The notes under the pieces: model-generated | What the model saw: only the letters and a program-made list of their open reading frames with translations | Database searches by the model: none | What the model was told of the DNA's origin: nothing | Assembly: GCA_946811185.2 (NCBI GenBank) | Contig: OX328096.1 | Coordinates: 36,902,011-36,966,010, forward strand | Length of the DNA stretch: 64,000 bases | DNA from: Hippopus hippopus | Taxonomy: Eukaryota > Mollusca > Bivalvia > Cardiida > Cardiidae | Direction of reading: 5' to 3' | Shown here: positions 59,040 to 64,000 of the stretch, one piece after another | Numbering within the stretch: position 1 is the stretch's first letter | Layout: every line of letters begins with the position of its first letter | Translations under genes and position numbers: made by a program

Positions 59040-59530
59040 GAGGCCATATCTCTCAACGAAACAACTCCTTGTTTTAACAACTCTGATAATTAGTGCCTTT
59101 GAAAACTTCGTGGGGTAAAAAGGAAGACAATACTTTTAACCCGCATTTTCGCCTCCTTCCCCCACAGTGTCTTTTTTTCCCTATTAAAGACAAATCTCTT
59201 CGTCTTAGCCAATCTGACGTCGTCTGCAAATGCTGTCAACTTTGAATGGTCTACCATTTTATCGTTTGGTAAAAAGTTAATCTCGGAGCAAAAGGATGTA
59301 CGTCAGAAATTGGTGTAAAAGGTAGCCGATAGCGACTGCACAGTTAACTTTGTACCAAACGACAAAATTCTAGGTCCAAGTTGAAAGCATTTGCAGACGA
59401 CAAAATTAATGTCGGAAAAATTAGATTTTTCTTTGAAAGGGCAGGAAATGGTTACCAGCATTTTGTCCTTTTCTCACAATGTTTCCTCGGAGTCGTTACT
59501 CAGGTCGTTGTGTGGTAAAGGGTTACAGAA
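59040..59530. repeat. Two M3 copies
   Basis: 59,050-59,285 is diverged, ending 'ATCGTTTGGTAAAAAGTTAA'. 59,345-59,528 has lost half the palindrome ('GAAATGGTTACCAGCATTTT') but keeps 'GTGTGGTAAAGGGTTA'. Confidence 0.7.
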
Positions 59531-59579
59531 CTGTGCGCTTGTTTCGAGGTCAGATGATAAGGACGATAGAGTTCCTTAC

Positions 59580-59589
59580 CTATATAAGG
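59580..59589 (+). promoter_or_regulatory. TATA box
   Basis: CTATATAAGG, about 55 bases before an ATG at 59,636. A start of transcription near 59,610 would fit. Confidence 0.6.
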
Positions 59590-59635
59590 ACAAGTTCAAA
59601 CTAATTTTGACTATAGTTGACAGAGTGAAGTGACC

Positions 59636-60778
59636 ATGGTAAGGCATTCTTTTTACATCTCTGCACAAGTACTGTCGATAAAAGTACATAAAAGTACATA
59701 ACCTCAAATATTGTTGATAAAACTACGTAAAATGTTAGGTATTTGCGTCAAAGAAATATGTTCTACCTTCAGTCTGCTGAGCGCGCCTCATTGAACTTTG
59801 GCGGACAGTGTAGATCATGATCAGGTTGCTCAGAACGTGTCGGATACCTTGATTTTTTCCCCGGTGAAACAACTTTAAAATCGCTGTAACTAGGCTTTTA
59901 CTGTCACGTCTTAAAATTTATTTGGTAGATTATGGGTGTAGACAAAACCCAAATGTGAAGCACTCAATATCAAGGTAAATTCTGACCAGTACATCTCTTA
60001 GCATATCAGACTGTGCAGATAAATGATCAGAATGCACATTCTGCACAGTTTGATCTTAATCTCCTTTCGTAAAAGCACGTTACAGAACCAACAGTTTAAA
60101 AACCTTATTTTTAAGCCATCTTTATGACTAATAAGAAATAGTCCTAGTAGACAGTGTTCTTTATACCATAGGTATCAATATGTTTAAAATTAAATTCTAA
60201 CATGACACGTGAATTCGGCTCTATAAACACAGTGCAACGAAATCGTGGTAAAATCTATGTCATTCTATATATAGAGTGACGTCATTCTGTGTAAAGTAAG
60301 TAAGTAAGTAAGTTATTCAATCTGCATCCGCGTTTTTACGCTAAGTATGAACTTGTTTTCCTTTGATTAAGAGTTGGTCATGTTAGAATCGAAATAATCT
60401 TCTTTCTGTCGTGGTTTAACGTTCAATAAACCACGTTGTGAGTTATGAGGCGCAATGAATAACCCACTCGGGCTATCGCCCTCGTGGATTATTTATTGTG
60501 CCTCGTAACTCACAACTGTGGTTTATTGAACGATAAACCACGATAGAAAGAAGATTATTTCTTAAGTAGACATCATTTGAAATGTATTAGAAAATGAGCA
60601 GCTGTTCAATAGATGGCCAAAGCGATGAGATATGAACTCATTTCATTTCGTTTTCTTTTTTTCGTTTTTTTTTTTCAGTCACCGATCTGGTTACTTGCCG
60701 TCGTTGTGGGGTCAGTGTGGGCTGCACATCCCACAATCACTACCCCAAAACCCAAATCTGATCATGAAATTCTTGAGG
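59636..60778 (+). CDS. 5' end of an unrecognised secreted-protein gene
   Basis: Exon 1 ends with the start codon itself: ATG at 59,636-59,638 is followed at once by a donor (GTAAGG). Exon 2 is 60,679-60,778, after a poly-T tract and TTTCAG, and ends at G/GTAAGT in phase 1. The protein begins M-SPIWLLAVVVGSVWAAH, a clean signal peptide, then PTITTPKPKSDHEILE. A TATA box lies upstream. No further exon was found before the window ends, so at least the C-terminal part is missing. Too little is visible to name a family. Confidence 0.6.
59762..59945. repeat. M4 element in intron 1 of the 59.6-kb gene
   Basis: 'TCAGTCTGCTGAGCGCGCCT', 'GGCGGACAGTGTAGATCATG', 'TAGATTATGGGTGTA'. A further core lies at 60,005-60,065. 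Confidence 0.65.
60395..60568. repeat. Long perfect-looking palindrome
   Basis: 'ATAATCTTCTTTCTGTCGTG' pairs with 'CACGATAGAAAGAAGATTAT'. The inner arms 'AATAAACCACGTTGTGAGTT' and 'GGCGATAGCCC' are also paired. It ends about 110 bases before exon 2 of the 59.6-kb gene. No transposase. Confidence 0.8.
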
Positions 60779-60825
60779 GTAAGTTAAAAAAAAAGGAAGA
60801 TTTGTACAAAAAATACTACGAATAT

Positions 60826-61090
60826 GATTGAGCCATGCTCAAAGAAAAGGGGGTATGATGCATCAGCAAAAAGTATCAACCCATGTCAGCCTGCGCAGTC
60901 CGCGCAGGCTGACATGGGTCGATCGTTTTGCTTTTTGTAAAGTTTCTGCATGTCAAGGGACCATTCTACCTTATGATTTAGTCGGTTGTTACACAAAATC
61001 GTTCTTTTGATTCATAATTATGAGATGACCTACGTGGTATAATACATCACTGAGATGCATTAAATTCCGTTTTGCAAGTGCAATTAGGTC
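60826..61090. repeat. M1 element
   Basis: 'GAGCCATGCTCAAAGAAAAG' onward, with a perfect core 'GCCTGCGCAGTCCGCGCAGG' and 'GAGATGACCTACGTGGTATA'. The right end is decayed. Confidence 0.88.
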
Positions 61091-61339
61091 AACCCGTAAC
61101 CTACCTGTCGTGACCTATGATGTGATGTGATAAATGCGTAGGTCAAGATCAGCCTTTCAAACGTTACTTGGTCTGATCCTCTCGCCACCGTAATATATCG
61201 ATACCTCCTGAAAAGACAGGTTTTCTTGTCTACCTGGCGGACCACTTGACAAACGTTATACGCGATAAAAGTCGTTCTTATATTAGAACAAATAATTGCT
61301 TTGCTGTACTGTTCTAAATATATTAAAACTTAACTCTGG

Positions 61340-61610
61340 TGTAGACCAGGGGTCCCTGGTTCGAATCCCCAGTTCATCTAATTCTTTGTTAGAATTGATG
61401 ATAGTCAATGCGACGGGAATCATTCCTCTCTCTCTCTTTCTCCACTGATCACTGTCTCAAGAACTGGTGCATGGCAAAGCAGCGAGAGGCTCGGGATGAA
61501 TATTAAGCGAAGTACTGGTAGAATAGACTCCAGGAAAGCATGGGTAGGTGCACTGGCCGCCGCGATATTACTGAAATATTGTTGAAATCAGCATAAAAAT
61601 CATACATACA
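61340..61610 (+). repeat. tRNA-derived SINE
   Basis: B box 'GGTTCGAATCCCC' at about 61,359, body 'GATGATAGTCAATGCGACGG', tail 'GACTCCAGGAAAGCATGGGT', ending in 'ATAAAAATCATACATACAAA'. Same family as 21,650. Confidence 0.75.
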
Positions 61611-61699
61611 AAAATCATCTTAGTGCAAGACAAAAAGTTCTTTTTACAGGAGACAAAAAGAGTATGGCTAGATGACTGAAATATGACGTCGACGACACA

Positions 61700-61972
61700 C
61701 CAATGACTGGCGTTTTGGAAAAAAGGGGTTTTAATGCATTATAATAATCTTTGTAATGCATTGTTACACCATGCAGATCGTCGTGTAATATGGATCCAAT
61801 TTGTCCCAGATCGGGATGTATCATGGGATAGAATGGTCCTCTGACATGCAGGAAATGTACCCGTGGGAATATGTATGAACCCTGGTCAGCCCTTGCAGAT
61901 CGTTCAGACTGACCGGAGTCAATACTTTTTTTCAGGACCATTAAACCACCATTTCGCAGAGCTTGTGTACAT
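61700..61972. repeat. M1 element, diverged
   Basis: 'GGCGTTTTGGAAAAAAGGGG' to 'ATTTCGCAGAGCTTGTGTAC'. The centre 'CCCTTGCAGATCGTTCAGAC' is decayed. Confidence 0.7.
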
Positions 61973-62044
61973 TACATTTTACATGTTAGATCGTGTGCTT
62001 ACTATATAGCAGAATACAAATGCGAATCCTTCAATAAAATTCAT

Positions 62045-62300
62045 AATGGTAATTCTCTGGAAAAAGGGGGTTTAATACATCTCCTTGGTTTATTATACCA
62101 AGCAAGCTGTCACATAATTATGGATCCATAAAACCAACCGACTTGATCATTAGGTAGTACTGGTCCTTGTACAAGTAGAAAATTTACAAATAGCAAAAAG
62201 TTTCGACCAATGCCAACAGGCGCAGATTGCGCAGTCTGACGCGTATCGATCATTTTTGCAAATACATCAAAGCCCCTTTTCACAGAGCATGGCTCAGTTA
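62045..62300. repeat. M1 element
   Basis: 'AATTCTCTGGAAAAAGGGGG' to 'TTTTCACAGAGCATGGCTCA', with the centre 'ACAGGCGCAGATTGCGCAGT'. Confidence 0.8.
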
Positions 62301-62313
62301 TGCTTATGACCTC

Positions 62314-62584
62314 ATATGGCTTGCAACACGCGAAAAGGGGCATTCGGACATCTGCGTAAAGTGTCGTTTCGGATCAACCTGCGCAGTCCGCGCAGGCTAA
62401 TCCGAGACGACACTTTACGACTACATTAGGTTTTGTGCTACAGTAGGCTTGCGCAAAAACAGAAAATTATATAAAAACGGAAAGTGCCGTTTCGGATTAG
62501 CCTGCGCGGACTGCGCAGGCTGATCCGAGATGACACTTTACGCAAATGTCCGAATATCCCTTTTCGCGTGTTGCCGGCCATATC
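62314..62584. repeat. M2 element
   Basis: 'TGGCTTGCAACACGCGAAAA' to 'TTTTCGCGTGTTGCCGGCCA', flanked by ATA. Both GC palindromes are perfect, one of the youngest-looking copies. Confidence 0.92.
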
Positions 62585-62764
62585 ATACAAATGCGACTTA
62601 ACTACAAGATCTTTCGGTGGAAAACTTAATTTTACTTTCCAAGAATATTTCTAGATCAGTTTCATTCCATCAAATGACTCCTCCGTGACTTTTGTATTCA
62701 TTACTAGTATGTTTAGAATTTTACACGTTTATAGGTAAAGTTCAAACAGAATTTGGCGTGCTTT

Positions 62765-62856
62765 TATTTATTTATTTAATTATTCATTTATTTATTTATT
62801 TATTTATTTATTCCTTTATTTGTTTGTTTGTTTATTTGTTTGTTTGTTTGTTTGTT
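62765..62856. repeat. (TTTA)n/(TTTG)n simple repeat
   Basis: A tetranucleotide run switching from TTTA to TTTG units. Confidence 0.95.
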
Positions 62857-62989
62857 ATACTGTAATTATCATTAGTTACTTAATTTTGAAAGTATCTGTC
62901 ATTTGAACGTCTTCAAAACCATGAGCCTCATGTAATCAAACAATCTTTCTTTTAATATTATGACCTATTTGTTTAATTTCTTCACCATA

Positions 62990-63192
62990 AGACATGAGAA
63001 TAGACTTGTCAAAATTCGGAGCGGCAAAACTCATGAAATTTGCTTTGGAATGGGTAGAGAACATTGTGAGAAAAGGGGGAGAATATTCTAGTTACCTGCG
63101 TTTCCTCCTTTCACACAATGTTTTCAAAAGTTATCTTTGGAAGGTCGTTAAAACTCGTTATACTTTTGGAAAAGTTTTATGGTAAAAAGCTA
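62990..63192. repeat. M3 element
   Basis: 'AATAGACTTGTCAAAATTCG' to 'GTTTTATGGTAAAAAGCT', with a decayed centre. Confidence 0.7.
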
Positions 63193-63477
63193 GACCGGCT
63201 TATCTTACACCAACCATTGTATGACATAACATGATAGTCCTTGACCTTGGTCTTATCAGTTACCATCAGTTAGAACTAACTTTTGCTCTCTGACCGGATT
63301 ATAACCCAGAAATCACGTGTATTTTTTTGGTCTCAGTTATTGTTTTTTCTTTGAAAGAATTGAATAGTCGGCTTTACATGAAAAATGTCACCAAAAGAGG
63401 AAATAAATTAAAAGAATAAATGAATAAATAAATAAATAAATAAATAAACTGATGATTAAACTCTTTGAAGTGCTTCT

Positions 63478-63710
63478 TTAATCGTTTACCAAACAGTCAA
63501 GCGTTTTAACGAAACATAGGAGAAACCTGTTTGAAAAGAAAGTGACAAAAGAGGAAATGCTAGTAACAAACATTTTTTCCTTTTCCAGCGAAGTTTTCTT
63601 TCTTTTCAAAGACAAACTTTATCATTTTTTGCCACATGTGATCTGTCTACCGCATAGACTTTCTATATGGACAAGTTTAACATTTTGTCCGATAAAAAGT
63701 TAAAAGTAAC
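63478..63710. repeat. M3 element
   Basis: 'TAATCGTTTACCAAACAGTC' to 'TTTTGTCCGATAAAAAGTTA', with the centre 'GAAATGCTAGTAACAAACAT'. An (AAAT)n run precedes it at 63,417-63,448. The last 290 bases show nothing. Confidence 0.7.
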
Positions 63711-64000
63711 GTTTCAATAAAATCACAAAGGAATAAAACAGAACAGTCATTTCAATAACTTATAAAAAGTACAATCATTAAAATACACTTACGTAAAAAT
63801 ATTACGTAAGGGTATTATTAGAAAATAGTGATGGAGTTTTAGGACTTTTAGGACGAGGATAAACGAAAAAGAACTGGGACAGTATCTACATAATGGAACA
63901 GGGTGAAACATAAACTCTGCCAAAGTATCCTTATCTACGCCCCAGATCAAACGGTGACCTAAAGGGTTCACGAAAAGTCAAGTCTAGGTATTGAAGCAAT

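Noticed and set aside
58651..59093. Two overlapping open frames
   Set aside because: The first is part of a dispersed repeat also at 31.1 kb; the second has no recognisable feature.
1..64000. CRISPR array, operon or bacterial insertion
   Set aside because: The repeats are dispersed palindromic transposons without regular spacers, and the coding exons use GT-AG introns.

Overview
The window is nuclear DNA of an animal, most likely a bivalve mollusc, perhaps a heterodont. It is AT-rich, its coding sequence is split into small exons with GT-AG introns, and it is packed with short non-autonomous DNA transposons, including palindromic elements with a GC-rich 'CCTGCGCAGTCCGCGCAGG' core that I associate with bivalve genomes. 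The species call is inference. There are no operons, bacterial genes or CRISPR arrays.

Left two thirds (about 0.5-41.1 kb): an array of five related three-exon genes, called A to E here. A is at 537-4692 (+), B at 7964-11118 (-), C at 16007-22124 (+), D at 28767-32121 (+) and E at 36933-41104 (+). Each encodes a small secreted protein of 115-171 residues: a signal peptide plus variable linker (exon 1), a short segment with one cysteine in an 'I-D/E-C-x-x-E' context (exon 2), and a conserved three-cysteine module 'GG-R/T-C...P-F/Y-I/V-CQSG...C' (exon 3). Every intron is phase 0 and all four cysteines are present in every copy. I do not recognise the family, and it is the main candidate for an undescribed system.

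Middle (42.8-44.2 kb): a dead mariner transposon with TA target duplication and intact terminal inverted repeats.

Right third: an eight-exon gene (46,867-54,154, +) for a 599-residue single-pass membrane protein with a signal peptide, a Ser/Thr-rich mucin-like stalk, two degenerate cadherin repeats, one transmembrane helix and a basic tail. It resembles cadherin-related family member 5 in architecture. A decayed duplicate of the tail-coding sequence lies about 0.5 kb downstream. At 59.6-60.8 kb a TATA box and two exons mark the 5' end of another secreted-protein gene that runs out of the window.

Most of the rest is repeats. Working names: M1 (about 260 bp, ends 'GAGCCATGCTCTG', GC-rich central palindrome); M2 (about 265 bp, ends 'TGGCCTGCAACACGCGAAAA', two GC-rich palindromes); M3 (about 225 bp, ends 'AACCCTTTACCAAAC', central 'GAAAATGCTGGTAACCAGCA' palindrome); M4 (about 230 bp, core 'GATCAGACTGCACAGAACGT'); M5 (ends 'GTATTCACCAACCATTCTTA'); M6 (about 0.8-1.2 kb, ends 'TTGTACGGTCAGGTGGC'); M7 (about 440 bp, at 36.3 and 37.2 kb); M8 (ends 'AGGGGTACCTTTC'). 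Several are nested, which gives a relative order of insertion. tRNA-derived SINEs and simple repeats fill further space.

All exon structures were built by eye from splice signals, reading frame and comparison among the copies, and have no transcript support.
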